Origin: Synechococcus sp. 8F6
GTDB lineage: Bacteria; Cyanobacteriota; Cyanobacteriia; PCC-6307; Cyanobiaceae
Direction of reading: 5' to 3'
DNA length: 64,000 nt
Assembly: GCF_002252665.1 (NCBI RefSeq)
Contig: NZ_NQKZ01000004.1
Span: 111,261 to 175,260, forward strand
Part shown: one piece after another, positions 1 to 9,122 of the stretch
Numbering within the stretch: the stretch's first letter is position 1
How the letters are laid out: each line of letters begins with the position of its first letter
Program-made: the position numbers and the translations under genes
Notes under the pieces: model-generated
Databases searched by the model: none
Seen by the model: the letters and a program-made list of their open reading frames with translations, nothing else
Told to the model about the DNA's origin: nothing

Positions 1-550
1 ACTGGCACGCCCCGATGGCGCCCTGCCACACCGCGGCCGTGACGGCGGTGTCGCCGAAGCGCACCAGGGCGGTGTTGCAGGCCGGATCGTTGGGTTCGGC
101 GGCGTAGGAGTGCACGAAATACACCCAGGTGTCTGGGCCGCCGGCGGGTAGCAGCGGGCTGGGGGTGGCGGCGATCAGCGGCTCCCAGCCCATGTGGGGA
201 ATCGGCTGGCCCGGGCAGCGCGGCAGGGCCCGCACCCGGCCTTTGAGCAGGCCGAGGCCTGCCGCCGTGCCCTCGTCGCTGGCCTCAAACAACAGCTGCA
301 GGCCCAGACAGATGCCCAGCAGGGGCTTGCCCGCGGCACACCAGCGGGTGATCGCCTCGGCCAGGCCGCCCTGGCGCAAGCGTTGCATCGCCGGATCAAA
401 GGCGCCCACCCCCGGCAGCACCAGGGCCGTGCAGCCATCCATCTCGGCGGCGTTGGACACCGGCTGCACCACGGCGCCAAGCCGCTCAAAGGCCCGCTGC
501 ACCGAGTGCAAATTGCCCATGCCGTAGTCGATCAGGCCAAGGCGCGTCAT
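1..550 (-). CDS. hisH: Imidazole glycerol phosphate synthase glutaminase subunit HisH (C-terminus outside window)
   Basis: HisH releases ammonia from glutamine and passes it to HisF, which makes IGP and AICAR in histidine synthesis. The frame starts at an ATG (550-548) and reads MTRLGLIDYGMGNLHSV, the usual HisH start. The glutaminase nucleophile is visible as Cys81 in GICLGLQLLFE, and an HSY motif follows further on. The frame is open to the window edge, so roughly the last 20-30 residues, including the catalytic His/Glu, are not seen. The start overlaps the stop of the upstream LOG gene in an ATGA arrangement, which suggests translational coupling. Confidence is high from the motifs; the missing end is purely an edge effect. 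Confidence 0.93.
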   Translation of the reverse strand, partial: MTRLGLIDYGMGNLHSVQRAFERLGAVVQPVSNAAEMDGCTALVLPGVGAFDPAMQRLRQGGLAEAITRWCAAGKPLLGICLGLQLLFEASDEGTAAGLGLLKGRVRALPRCPGQPIPHMGWEPLIAATPSPLLPAGGPDTWVYFVHSYAAEPNDPACNTALVRFGDTAVTAAVWQGAIGACQ

Positions 551-1515
551 GGGGGCGTGATGGGTTGGCGCCGCCCAGGCTGCTCCAGCACCTGGTCGGG
601 CGGAACGGGCAGGCTGTTGAGGACATCGAGCAGCTGGTAGAGGCGGCCGATGCGGCGGCGGTCGAAGTGGAAGTGCAGGCAGGGGCGCAGCAGGCCGTGG
701 TCGTCGACGGTGTCGCGGGCCTGGATCACGCCCTCATCCACCAGATCGTCGAACTGGAGATTCAGGGCCTTGAGCTGCTCGCTCTGGAGGGCGGCGTTGA
801 GCAGTAGCTCGATGCGATCGTCGCCGAGCCGCGCCGAGTGAAACAACCGGTAGAAGTGGCTGATGCGGGCCACCGCCTCCTCGCCCGTGTGGGCTTCGCT
901 CAGCAGGTCGCCGTCTTCTGGGGAGATCACGCCGCGGGCGGCCAGCCCTTCGTTGAGATCCCGCTGCCAGCCGCTCCAGAAGCTGTCGTCTTCGGGGGCG
1001 AGCAGCACCAGGGGGATCGGTGGGGTGCGGCCGGTCTGAATCAGGGTGAGCGATTCGAACAGCTCATCGAGGGTGCCGAAGCCCCCCGGCAACACCACCA
1101 GGGCATCGCTCTCCCGCAGGAAGAACAGCTTGCGGGTGAAGAAATAGCGAAAGTGCAGCAGCCGGCCATCGCAGCTGCTCACAAAGCGATTGGCGTGCTG
1201 CTCGAACGGCAGATCGACGTTGAGGCCGATGCTGGCTTCGCAGCCGGCACCGCTGTTGGCGGCCTCCATGATGCCGCCGCCGGCTCCGGTCATCACCTCG
1301 AAGCCGGCTTCAACAGCACAGCGGGCCAGCTGCTCGGCCAGGCCGTAGCAGGGGTCGCTGGCGACGGTGCGGGCCGAGCCGAAGACGGTGATCTTGCGGG
1401 TGTCGCGATGGGGGTGAAACACCTCCAGCGCTTCGCTGATATCGGCCAGGGCACCGCTGATCAGGCGCCACTCATCTTGGCCGCGTTCGTGGCGACTCAC
1501 CTGCAACAGCGACAC
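547..1515 (-). CDS. LOG-family (TIGR00730-type) Rossmann-fold protein
   Basis: The protein belongs to the LOG/lysine-decarboxylase-like family. Family members with proven activity are nucleoside 5'-monophosphate phosphoribohydrolases; the role in picocyanobacteria is not established. The family signature PGGFGTLDE is at residues 143-151, and an upstream glycine-rich GAGGGIMEAAN segment is at about 78-87. The annotated start is GTG (1515-1513). However, the same frame stays open upstream to the trxA stop near 1640 and encodes a plausible helical N-terminus (QVLAQELENHPQR, LIERSL), with no ATG, GTG or TTG there. The true start may therefore be a CTG further upstream. The gene is followed directly by hisH and preceded closely by trxA on the same strand. 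Confidence 0.82.
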   Translation of the reverse strand: MSLLQVSRHERGQDEWRLISGALADISEALEVFHPHRDTRKITVFGSARTVASDPCYGLAEQLARCAVEAGFEVMTGAGGGIMEAANSGAGCEASIGLNVDLPFEQHANRFVSSCDGRLLHFRYFFTRKLFFLRESDALVVLPGGFGTLDELFESLTLIQTGRTPPIPLVLLAPEDDSFWSGWQRDLNEGLAARGVISPEDGDLLSEAHTGEEAVARISHFYRLFHSARLGDDRIELLLNAALQSEQLKALNLQFDDLVDEGVIQARDTVDDHGLLRPCLHFHFDRRRIGRLYQLLDVLNSLPVPPDQVLEQPGRRQPITPP

Positions 1516-1638
1516 CAGCGATCGCTCGATTAGGTGCCGCTGGGGGTGGTTTTCGAGCTCCTGGGCCAGAACCTGCAGCGGACTCTGGCCGAAACGGGAT
1601 GGGTCGCTCAGCTGTCTGCCCTCAACCAGCAGGGATGC

Positions 1639-1962
1639 TTAGAGGTACTTGGAGATCGTGCCTGAGAGGGTGGTCTTGGGTACGGCACCCACCACGGTGT
1701 CGACCTTCTGGCCGCCCTTGAAGATCATCAGGGTGGGGATGCTGCGGATCCCGTACTGGCTGGCGACGTTGGGGTTTTCGTCGGTGTTGAGCTTGAACAC
1801 CTTGATCTTGCCCTCGAATTCGGCGGCGATCTCGTCCACGATCGGCGCAACCATGCGGCAGGGGCCGCACCAGGGGGCCCAGAAGTCGATCAGCACGGGC
1901 AGATCACTCTTGAGCACATCTTGCTCAAAGGAAGCGTCAGTGACAGCGGCAGCGCTGGACAT
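1639..1962 (-). CDS. trxA: Thioredoxin
   Basis: This is a 107-residue single-domain thioredoxin, the standard family length. The redox active site WCGPC lies at residues 31-35, followed by the conserved cis-proline segment [10 protein letters not shown]. It reduces disulfides in the cytosol; in cyanobacteria targets include Calvin-cycle and stress enzymes. The ATG start at 1962-1960 gives [13 protein letters not shown], a normal N-terminus. A rho-independent terminator (2076-2101) separates it from guaB3 upstream, so it should have its own promoter in 1963-2075. The downstream LOG gene begins close behind. Confidence 0.97.
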   Translation of the reverse strand: MSSAAAVTDASFEQDVLKSDLPVLIDFWAPWCGPCRMVAPIVDEIAAEFEGKIKVFKLNTDENPNVASQYGIRSIPTLMIFKGGQKVDTVVGAVPKTTLSGTISKYL

Positions 1963-2075
1963 CCTTGCTGGATCAGGGTTTCAAGGAATCTAGCAAGGTT
2001 ATTTCGAGGCAACCATGGACCGTTGCAGGACGTGATCAGCCTGGCTGGGTGGCTGCTGACTGGGTGCCGGGGGAA

Positions 2076-2101
2076 GACAAAAGGCCCGGACGCGCCGGGC
2101 C
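2076..2101 (-). terminator. Rho-independent terminator of guaB3
   Basis: On the minus strand a 7-bp GC stem (GGCCCGG / CCGGGCC, 2101-2095 pairing with 2089-2083) encloses a 5-base loop and is followed by TTTTGTC. It lies about 60 bp beyond the guaB3 stop and fits an intrinsic terminator reading leftwards. Confidence 0.75.
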
Positions 2102-2159
2102 GGAGGGTGTGAGGAGTGTGTGAGCCGAAGCCCCCACGCCTTCACGCTAACGCCGCGAT

Positions 2160-3323
2160 CTATTTGCCCATGCCCAGCTGCTGGGCCTTTTGATACACCT
2201 TGCCCTCGGTGAGCAGGGAGGGGGCCACCACCACCTCCACCTGCTGCATCTCTTTAATAGTGCGGGCGCCCAGGGTGCCCATGGAGGTGCGGATGCAGCC
2301 GAGCAGGTTCTGGGTGCCGTCGTCGAGGGAGGCGGGTCCGCGCAGGATTTTTTCAAGGCTGCCGGTGGTGCCCACTTTGATGCGGGTGCCGCGGGGCAGC
2401 ACCGGGCTGGGGGTGGCCATGCCCCAGTGGAAGCCGCGGCCAGGGGCCTCGGCGGCGCGGGCGATGGGTGAGCCGATCATCACGGCGTCGGCGCCGCAGG
2501 CCAGGCATTTGCAAATGTCGCCGCCGGTGACGATGCCGCCGTCGGCCACGATCGGCACGTAGCGGCCGCTTTCGTTGAAGTAGTCGTCGCGGGCGGCAGC
2601 GCAGTCGGCCACCGAAGTGGCCTGGGGGATGCCGATGCCGAGCACGCCGCGGCTGGTGCAGGCGGCACCGGGGCCGATGCCCACCATCACGCCGGCGGCG
2701 CCGGCCCGCATCAGCTTGAGGGCCACGTCGTAGGTGACGCAGTTGCCGATCACCACGGGCACGCCGAAGTCGCGGCAGAGGGCCTCAAGATCGAGGGTTT
2801 CCTGGCCCTCAGGGCCGATGTGCTCAGTGCTGACCACCGTGGCCTGCACAAAAAACAGATCGGCGCCCGCTTCAGCAATGGCACGGCCGAATTTCAGGGC
2901 CGCCACCGGGGTGGCGCTCACCGCGGCGATGCCGCCCTGCTGCTTGATTTCAGCGATGCGCTGGCGGATCAGGTCTTCCCGCACCGGCTGGCTGTAGAGC
3001 TCCTGCATCAGCGGCACGAAGCTGTCGCGGTCGACGGCGGCGATGCGATCGAGGGCAGGGTTGGGGTCGTCGTAGCGGCACTGGACGCCCTCCAGGTTGA
3101 GCACACCCAAGGCGCCCTGCTTGGCGAGTGCCACACACATGCCCACATCCACCACGCCGTCCATGGCGCTGGCGATGATCGGGATCTCGCGGCTGATGCC
3201 GCCCAGGCTCCAGCTGCTGTCGGTGACGGCGGGGTCGACGGTACGGCCGCCCGGAACCAGGGCGATCTCGTCGATGCCGTAGGCGCGGCGGACGACGCGA
3301 TTGCGACCGAGCTGGATGTTCAC
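2160..3323 (-). CDS. guaB3: GuaB3-family IMP dehydrogenase-related protein
   Basis: The protein is about 387 residues, matching the GuaB3 branch of the IMPDH/GMP-reductase superfamily, and it lacks the CBS pair of classical IMP dehydrogenase. The catalytic-loop cysteine is in GIGPGAACTSRG (Cys222), and the phosphate-binding IVADGGIVTGGDICK segment is present. Many databases call this IMP dehydrogenase. My recollection is that a cyanobacterial GuaB3 has been characterised as a GMP reductase, so the IMPDH label is uncertain. I chose the GTG at 3323-3321 because the family starts (M)NIQLGR; a TTG at 3347 would add eight residues. It is followed by a good terminator. Confidence 0.93.
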   Translation of the reverse strand: MNIQLGRNRVVRRAYGIDEIALVPGGRTVDPAVTDSSWSLGGISREIPIIASAMDGVVDVGMCVALAKQGALGVLNLEGVQCRYDDPNPALDRIAAVDRDSFVPLMQELYSQPVREDLIRQRIAEIKQQGGIAAVSATPVAALKFGRAIAEAGADLFFVQATVVSTEHIGPEGQETLDLEALCRDFGVPVVIGNCVTYDVALKLMRAGAAGVMVGIGPGAACTSRGVLGIGIPQATSVADCAAARDDYFNESGRYVPIVADGGIVTGGDICKCLACGADAVMIGSPIARAAEAPGRGFHWGMATPSPVLPRGTRIKVGTTGSLEKILRGPASLDDGTQNLLGCIRTSMGTLGARTIKEMQQVEVVVAPSLLTEGKVYQKAQQLGMGK

Positions 3324-3390
3324 CGGAACTGTGCGTATTCGGGCCAAGCTATCAACCGGTGCGCCCCGATTCCTTTGGAGCGATGTCGGC

Positions 3391-3990
3391 TCAGCCTTTG
3401 CCGCGGAAGGACTTCCAGCGATTGCCCAGGCCGCTCAACAGCCGTTCCCGCTCGCTGCTGCGCAGCAGCTTGGGCACGCCGTAGCGCACCGACCACACCA
3501 CGCCAGCCAGCTCCAGGAGCCCGGGCACCAGCGGCAGGCTGTCGAGGGCACCGAGCACGGCGTTGTAGACGCGCAGCACCAGCAGCAGGCCCACCAGGGC
3601 TGCCAAGAACGTGACGGGTTTGCGGGCCTGGCTCCAGAGGCTCTGCAGTTCACCCTGGTTGAGCCACTGGCCCAGCTTCTGCAGCAGCAGCTCCCACTCA
3701 CCGCCCTCCCCCTCGCCTGTGCCCTCGCCGCCGGCTGATGGGCCCGGCTGGGTTGCGAGGGGAGCTGGTGAGGGCTCCACCACCAACGTGGTGGCAACGC
3801 TGGGCTCGGGGGGGGCGCTCACCGCTGCTTCAGCGGTTTGTTCAACAACCTGTTCAACAAGTCCAATCGGCTCAATCTGCTCAACCAGCTCCACCGACTG
3901 CTCCACCGATTCGACTGCTTGCTCAGCAGGCTCGGGAGTGTTCGGGTTGGTAGCGCTCTGGTCGGGGCTGCTGGTGGTGTCGTCGGCCAT
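3391..3990 (-). CDS. CAAD-domain membrane protein (CURT1/CurT-like)
   Basis: This is a 199-residue protein. Residues 1-98 are an acidic, low-complexity, Val/Glu/Pro-rich tail with repeats such as SVEQSVELVEQ. Residues about 100-199 carry the CAAD domain: an amphipathic helix (LLLQKLGQWLNQ), two adjacent membrane segments (VTFLAALVGLLLVLRVY and LVPGLLELAGVVWSV) and a basic tail. The domain occurs in cyanobacterial aminoacyl-tRNA synthetases and in thylakoid curvature proteins, so thylakoid membrane location is likely. The start is the ATG at 3990, which opens MADDTTSSPDQ; reading further upstream in this frame gives only arginine/proline-rich out-of-frame sequence. It lies between guaB3 and the DUF39 gene on the same strand. 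Confidence 0.85.
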   Translation of the reverse strand: MADDTTSSPDQSATNPNTPEPAEQAVESVEQSVELVEQIEPIGLVEQVVEQTAEAAVSAPPEPSVATTLVVEPSPAPLATQPGPSAGGEGTGEGEGGEWELLLQKLGQWLNQGELQSLWSQARKPVTFLAALVGLLLVLRVYNAVLGALDSLPLVPGLLELAGVVWSVRYGVPKLLRSSERERLLSGLGNRWKSFRGKG

Positions 3991-4073
3991 GGCAGGCGGC
4001 GCCGCGGGTGCACAGGTGTGGCGGGAGCTTACGTGTGGTTGGCAGCCAGACCAACACCCGGCCGACCAACAGC

Positions 4074-5231
4074 TCAGGCCTCGATCGGCAGCAGGCTGGG
4101 GCGCGCGCTCAGCGGCACCAGGGGCAGCCGCAGCGGGAAGGCGCCGCTGCGCAAGGCTTCCGCCAGGGCGGCGGCGGCGGCGGCGGCCAGCCGCGGGCTG
4201 TGGGAGGGGGCGCAGGCCACCGGGCGGCCCCGCACCGTGATCGTGCCGCTGAGCAGCTCCGCATAGGTGGCCGCCCCCAGGCTGGGCTTGACCCGCCGCG
4301 GCACCGACAGGTCGAGCACGGGTGCCTCCAACGCCTCTGGACCGGCGGCGGCCTGGCGCGCCACCGTGCCATTGATCAGCGGCACCGGCGCCGCGATCGC
4401 CACCAGCAGGGCGCTGCCGTGGCCCTCGAAGAAGCAGGGGCGCACCCACTCGGGCCGCATGTCGTGCAGATCCACGCTCACCGCAGCGGAGGCCCCCGGG
4501 GTGCGGGCATGGCCGCTGGCCTGGCGGCGGCAGCCGGGCTGGTGACCGCTGCCGGCCCCCACCACCCAGCCGAGGGCGCCGCCCACCAGCACCGGTGAGC
4601 CCGGGCCCAGCAGCGACAGCCCCGGCATGGTGAGGCCGATGCTGCCGGCGCCGCCACAGGAATAGAGGGCGTTGGCGGCTGGCCCCAGCAGGGTGCCGTA
4701 GGGGCTGGGGCAGGGGCCTTCGGCCTGGCTGAGGGCCACCACCCCGTTTTCACTGATGGCCCGGTGCAGCAGCAGGCGGCCGGTGCCGATCTGCTCCAGG
4801 CCCAGCTCGGTGTGCAGCTCGCGGCGGGGGTGCAGGGCGGTGGCCTCGCCACTGGCGTCGAACGGCAGCGCCCGGCCCTGCAGCAGGGCGGCCAGCAGCT
4901 CAGCGCCCCCAGGGGCATCGCCAAGCCCGCCGCCAATCGGCAGCACCAGCTCGCCGCTGCCGCAGCCCGCCAGCCCCTGCACGCCGGCCAGCTGTCCAGC
5001 GCGCAGGCGGATCGGTGGATCCGTGGGCCCGAGGCTTAGGAGCAGGCTGGCCTGGTCGGTGAAGCCCGCATCGGCCGCCACCACCACATCGGTGGCGGCA
5101 TAGGCCTTGGCCAGCCCGGCTTGCTGCACCAGGCTCCGAAACTCGGCGGCGGCGCGCACCTGCAGCTGGCCCTGCTCCTGTTTGCGGCGCAGCTCCGCCT
5201 CCTGGCGTGGCGGCAGTTCACGGCTATTCAT
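4074..5231 (-). CDS. HcyBio (DUF39) homocysteine-biosynthesis-type protein
   Basis: This is a 385-residue protein with the HcyBio/DUF39 layout. It has an N-terminal AYAATDVVVAADAGF region, an AGCGSGE segment, the stretch NGVVALSQAEG followed by PYGTLLGPAANALYSCGGAGS, and then LVGGALGWVVGAGSGHQP. The family was named from methanogen proteins needed to make homocysteine from aspartate semialdehyde and sulfide; a function in cyanobacteria is inferred only. The ATG at 5231 (MNSRELPPRQEAELRR) was chosen because the longer frame runs into the promoter region of divergent gyrA, 73 bp away. No C-terminal ferredoxin or CBS domain is present. Family assignment is confident; the reaction in this organism is open. 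Confidence 0.78.
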   Translation of the reverse strand: MNSRELPPRQEAELRRKQEQGQLQVRAAAEFRSLVQQAGLAKAYAATDVVVAADAGFTDQASLLLSLGPTDPPIRLRAGQLAGVQGLAGCGSGELVLPIGGGLGDAPGGAELLAALLQGRALPFDASGEATALHPRRELHTELGLEQIGTGRLLLHRAISENGVVALSQAEGPCPSPYGTLLGPAANALYSCGGAGSIGLTMPGLSLLGPGSPVLVGGALGWVVGAGSGHQPGCRRQASGHARTPGASAAVSVDLHDMRPEWVRPCFFEGHGSALLVAIAAPVPLINGTVARQAAAGPEALEAPVLDLSVPRRVKPSLGAATYAELLSGTITVRGRPVACAPSHSPRLAAAAAAALAEALRSGAFPLRLPLVPLSARPSLLPIEA

Positions 5232-5304
5232 CGCGAGCTTGGCGCTGATTTGGGCATTTCCCGAGGGGCTTCGATAAACTGACCCTTGCTCAAGACGGTC
5301 ATCC

Positions 5305-7971
5305 ATGGCGGACCCCAGCGGACCCGGTGCTGGCTCACCGGGGGAGTCCGGCGGCAACGGCGATTCGCGGATCATCCAGACCGATCTGCGCAACGAGATG
5401 TCGCGCTCCTATCTGGAGTATGCGATGAGCGTGATCGTGGGTCGGGCCCTGCCCGATGCCCGCGACGGCCTCAAGCCGGTGCACCGGCGCATCCTTTATG
5501 CGATGTACGAGCTGGGCCTGACCAGCGACCGGCCTTACCGCAAATGCGCCCGTGTGGTGGGTGAGGTGCTCGGTAAGTACCACCCTCACGGCGACACGGC
5601 GGTGTACGACGCCCTGGTGCGGATGGCCCAGGACTTCAACATGCGCATGCCCCTGGTGAACGGGCATGGCAACTTCGGCTCGGTGGACGGCGACCCCCCG
5701 GCCGCCATGCGCTACACCGAGTCGCGGCTGCAGGCGCTCACCACCGACAGCCTGCTCGAAGACATCGAAGCCGAGACGGTCGACTTCGCCGACAACTTCG
5801 ACGGCTCCCAGCAGGAGCCGACCGTGATGCCAGCGCGGATTCCGCAGCTGCTGCTCAACGGCTCCACCGGCATCGCCGTGGGGATGGCGACCAACATCCC
5901 GCCCCACAACCTCACCGAGCTGATCGACGGGATGCTGGCGCTGATCGCCAACCCCGAGATCGACGATCTCCAATTGATGGCGATCATCCCGGGGCCCGAC
6001 TTCCCCACGGGGGGCCAGATCCTGGGCCGCCGCGGCATCCGCGAGACCTACACCACCGGTCGTGGTTCGGTGACGATGCGTGGCGTGGCCTCGATCGAAA
6101 CGGTGGAGGTGAAGGGCCGCCCCGATCGCGATGCGGTGATCATCACCGAGCTGCCGTTCCAGACCAACAAGGCCTCGCTGATTGAGCGGATCGCTGAGTT
6201 GGTGAACGACAAGAAGCTCGAGGGCATCGCCGACATCCGCGACGAATCCGACCGCGACGGCATGCGGATCGTGATCGAGCTGCGCCGCGACGCCTACCCC
6301 CAGGTGGTGCTGAACAACCTGTTCAAGCTCACCCCGCTGCAGAACAACTTCAGCGCCTACATGCTGGCGTTGGTGAAGTCGGAGCCGGTGCTGCTCACCC
6401 TGCGCAAAATGCTGCAGGTGTTTCTCGACTTCCGCGTCGAGACGATCGAGCGCCGCACCCGCTACTTCCTGCGCAAGGCGGAAGAGCGTGACCACATTCT
6501 GCTGGGTCTGCTGCTGGCCCTCGACCAGCTCGATCCGATCATCGCCCTGATCCGGGCCGCCTCGGATGCGGCCACGGCCCGCCAGCAGTTGCAGGAGCGC
6601 CACGGCCTCAGCGAGATCCAGGCCGACGCCATCCTGCAGATGCAGCTGCGCCGCCTCACCGCCCTGGAGGCCGACAAGATCCGGCTCGAGCACGAAGACC
6701 TCGTGGTCAAGATCGCCGACTACAAGGACATCCTGGCCAACCGCGAGCGGGTGCTCACGATCATCACCGAGGAGCTCGGTGTGATTCGCAGCCGCTACCT
6801 CTCGCCCCGCCGCACCGAGATCCTGGATCTGGAGGGCGGCCTTGAAGACATCGACCTGATCGCCAACGAGCGCTCGGTGGTGCTGCTCACCGAGAACGGC
6901 TACCTCAAGCGGATGCCGGTGAGCGAATTCGAGGCCACCAGCCGCGGCACCCGCGGCAAGGCCGGCACCAAGAGCCAGGGTGAGGAGGCCGTGAAGCTGT
7001 TCATCAGCTGCAACGACCACGACAACCTGCTGCTCTTCTCGGATCGGGGTGTGGTGTACACCGTGCCGGCCTACCGGGTGCCGATCTGCAGCCGGGCCGC
7101 CAAGGGCACGCCGATCGTGCAGATGCTGCCGATTCCCCGCGAGGAGCAGATCACCTCGCTGCTGGCGGTGAGCGAATTCGCCGAAGATGCCGTGCTGGTG
7201 ATGCTCACCAGTGGTGGCTATGTGAAGCGCACCAGGCTCTCGGCCTTCGCCAACATCCGCTCCAACGGCCTGATCGCCATCTCCCTGGAGGACGGCGACG
7301 CCCTCACCTGGGTGCGGCTGGCCCAGCCCGGCGACAGCGTGCTGATCGGCTCGCGCAACGCCATGACCATCCACTTCCGCCTCAGCGATGAGGAGTTGCG
7401 CCCCCTGGGCCGCACCGCCCGCGGGGTGCGCGCTATGAACCTGCGTGCCGGCGATCAGCTGGTGAGCATGGATGTGATCCCGGCCGAGCTCGCCGACCAG
7501 GTGGCCAGCAGCGCCAGCGACGACGCTGACGCAGACGAGGGCGACGAAGTGGCGCCGAGCGAGGGTCCGTGGGTGCTGGTGGCCAGCGCCAGCGGCCTGG
7601 GCAAGCGGGTGCCGGTGAATCAGTTCCGGCTGCAGAAGCGGGCCGGCATGGGCCTGCGTTGCATGAAGTTCCGCCGCGCCGGCGACGTGCTGGTGGGCCT
7701 CAAGGTGCTCGGCGCCGGCGAGGAGCTGCTGCTGGTGAGCGAGAAGGGGGTGATCGTGCGCACCCAGGCCGATGCCATTCCCCAGCAGTCCCGCGCTGCC
7801 ACCGGTGTGCGCCTGCAGAAGCTCGACTCCGGCGACCGCCTCACCGAAGTGGTGCTGGTGCCGCCCGCGCCGGAAGAGGAGGATGCTCCCACCCTTGAGG
7901 TGCCCGCTCTGGAGGGGGCCGAGGACCCGATTGATGCCGCGGTCAGCCCCGATACCGCCCCAGACGCCTGA
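5305..7971 (+). CDS. gyrA: DNA gyrase subunit A
   Basis: This is an 888-residue type IIA topoisomerase A subunit. It opens with [21 protein letters not shown]. The quinolone-pocket region [17 protein letters not shown] (residues about 93-109) has Thr where E. coli GyrA has Ser83. The catalytic tyrosine is Tyr137 in [10 protein letters not shown]. Repeats of the C-terminal beta-pinwheel ([27 protein letters not shown] and others) follow, and the last 40 residues are an acidic tail. It cuts and passes DNA to introduce negative supercoils together with GyrB. An acidic insert around residues 735-752 (DDADADEG) lies within the pinwheel. The next gene starts 17 bp downstream. Confidence 0.97.
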   Translation: MADPSGPGAGSPGESGGNGDSRIIQTDLRNEMSRSYLEYAMSVIVGRALPDARDGLKPVHRRILYAMYELGLTSDRPYRKCARVVGEVLGKYHPHGDTAVYDALVRMAQDFNMRMPLVNGHGNFGSVDGDPPAAMRYTESRLQALTTDSLLEDIEAETVDFADNFDGSQQEPTVMPARIPQLLLNGSTGIAVGMATNIPPHNLTELIDGMLALIANPEIDDLQLMAIIPGPDFPTGGQILGRRGIRETYTTGRGSVTMRGVASIETVEVKGRPDRDAVIITELPFQTNKASLIERIAELVNDKKLEGIADIRDESDRDGMRIVIELRRDAYPQVVLNNLFKLTPLQNNFSAYMLALVKSEPVLLTLRKMLQVFLDFRVETIERRTRYFLRKAEERDHILLGLLLALDQLDPIIALIRAASDAATARQQLQERHGLSEIQADAILQMQLRRLTALEADKIRLEHEDLVVKIADYKDILANRERVLTIITEELGVIRSRYLSPRRTEILDLEGGLEDIDLIANERSVVLLTENGYLKRMPVSEFEATSRGTRGKAGTKSQGEEAVKLFISCNDHDNLLLFSDRGVVYTVPAYRVPICSRAAKGTPIVQMLPIPREEQITSLLAVSEFAEDAVLVMLTSGGYVKRTRLSAFANIRSNGLIAISLEDGDALTWVRLAQPGDSVLIGSRNAMTIHFRLSDEELRPLGRTARGVRAMNLRAGDQLVSMDVIPAELADQVASSASDDADADEGDEVAPSEGPWVLVASASGLGKRVPVNQFRLQKRAGMGLRCMKFRRAGDVLVGLKVLGAGEELLLVSEKGVIVRTQADAIPQQSRAATGVRLQKLDSGDRLTEVVLVPPAPEEEDAPTLEVPALEGAEDPIDAAVSPDTAPDA

Positions 7972-7988
7972 GTCCCAGGCCTATCCCC

Positions 7989-9122
7989 ATGGCCGACTTC
8001 TGGATCGCTAACACCGTCCGCGATCTGATTCAGGGTGATGTGAATGAGCACCTGCCCCTGGAGCGCATTCCTCTCCAGGGTGACGTGCTCGGCCTGGGCA
8101 CCACCACCAGCATCGACAACGGCGAGCTCACCTTCCTGCAGGATGCCGATGGCGCGGCAACCACGATCTGGAAATGCCAGGCCAGCGATGGCGGCATTCG
8201 GCCCTTGCGGCCTGGGGATGGCAGCAGCCACTTCCCCTACGTGTGCTTCAGCGGTGATGCCACCGCCGTGCGCACGCCGGTGGATCTGGCCAGCCTGTGC
8301 GAGGTGCGGGGCCGGCCGTTGCAGGAGCTGGTGGCCGAGGCGATTGCCCAGCTGCGGCACCAGGGTCGGTTAGCGGAGGCGCCGATTTATGGCCTGCGCC
8401 TGGTGTCGCAGTGGGAGTCGCTGGTGATCACGGTGGCCTCGAAGCTGTGCATGGGGCAGCAGCGGCGCAACACCGCCATCGCCAGCAGTGCGGCCAGCGA
8501 CGGCACCGCAGCGCGCAGCATCTACCAGCTGCTGCAGCACTACCGGTTGGCTCCGGAGGATCCTGGGGATCCCAGCGATCCGATCCGCTTTCTGGGCCGC
8601 TCCCTGGAGTGGGATTGCTGCGGCTTCTTCGATACCGATCCGGCCTTGGGCCGGGTCACCATCCCCGACCCCCATGCCCATCTGCATCTGCACGGCTGCA
8701 GCACCGATCTGCGCTACGGCGGCCACCTGCACCACGAACATCCCGGCACGCGGCTGGCCTCCCTGCAGCGGCTGGTGCTCTATCCCCTGCAGCACCTCCA
8801 CCAGCTGGTGAGTGATCTGGCCATTGAGGCGCTGCACTTCCGCGATGGCAGCGCCCACTTCACCGTGGCCAACCGTGGTGCCATGGATGTGAGCGATGTG
8901 GGCGTTGCCGTGGTGGTCAACGACCGCTACAGCGGCCATCGCTATCTGCGGCTCCCCTGGCTGGCGGCCGGTGCCAGCGAAACCTTCAGCGTGCCCCTGC
9001 AGCTGCCCGCTGGGACCCATCGCCTCGTGGTGATCGCCGATCCCGAGGGTCAGATCCTGGAGGAGGCCGCTCTCCAGCTCAACAATCGCGCCAGCCTCGA
9101 CATCCACCTGCCCGATGTCTGA
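7989..9122 (+). CDS. Acetolactate-decarboxylase-like domain fused to a CARDB-like domain
   Basis: This 377-residue protein has two parts. Residues about 1-275 resemble alpha-acetolactate decarboxylase: GDVLGLGTTTSIDNGELTFL matches the region around the family's active-site Glu (here Glu46). The ligand pattern His233-x-His235-x10-His246 (LHLHGC then YGGHLHH) has the zinc-ligand spacing of the family. The segment that normally carries the active-site arginine (KTR in the family) reads ITVASK here, so catalysis is uncertain. Residues about 276-377 form a CARDB-like beta sandwich (VANRGAMDVSDVGVAVVV, LPAGTHRLVVIADP). No signal peptide is seen. Its stop overlaps the crtL start by 8 bases. The assignment is my own motif comparison; automated annotation would likely say hypothetical. 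Confidence 0.6.
   Translation: MADFWIANTVRDLIQGDVNEHLPLERIPLQGDVLGLGTTTSIDNGELTFLQDADGAATTIWKCQASDGGIRPLRPGDGSSHFPYVCFSGDATAVRTPVDLASLCEVRGRPLQELVAEAIAQLRHQGRLAEAPIYGLRLVSQWESLVITVASKLCMGQQRRNTAIASSAASDGTAARSIYQLLQHYRLAPEDPGDPSDPIRFLGRSLEWDCCGFFDTDPALGRVTIPDPHAHLHLHGCSTDLRYGGHLHHEHPGTRLASLQRLVLYPLQHLHQLVSDLAIEALHFRDGSAHFTVANRGAMDVSDVGVAVVVNDRYSGHRYLRLPWLAAGASETFSVPLQLPAGTHRLVVIADPEGQILEEAALQLNNRASLDIHLPDV

Noticed and set aside
3991..4449. Upstream extension of the CAAD protein
   Set aside because: The extra sequence is an arginine/proline-rich out-of-frame reading of the DUF39 gene; ATG 3990 is the natural start.
5335..7374. 679-codon open frame antisense to gyrA
   Set aside because: It is a GC-driven shadow: His/Val/Gly/Ala-rich low-complexity translation with no domain, opposite a fully conserved gene.
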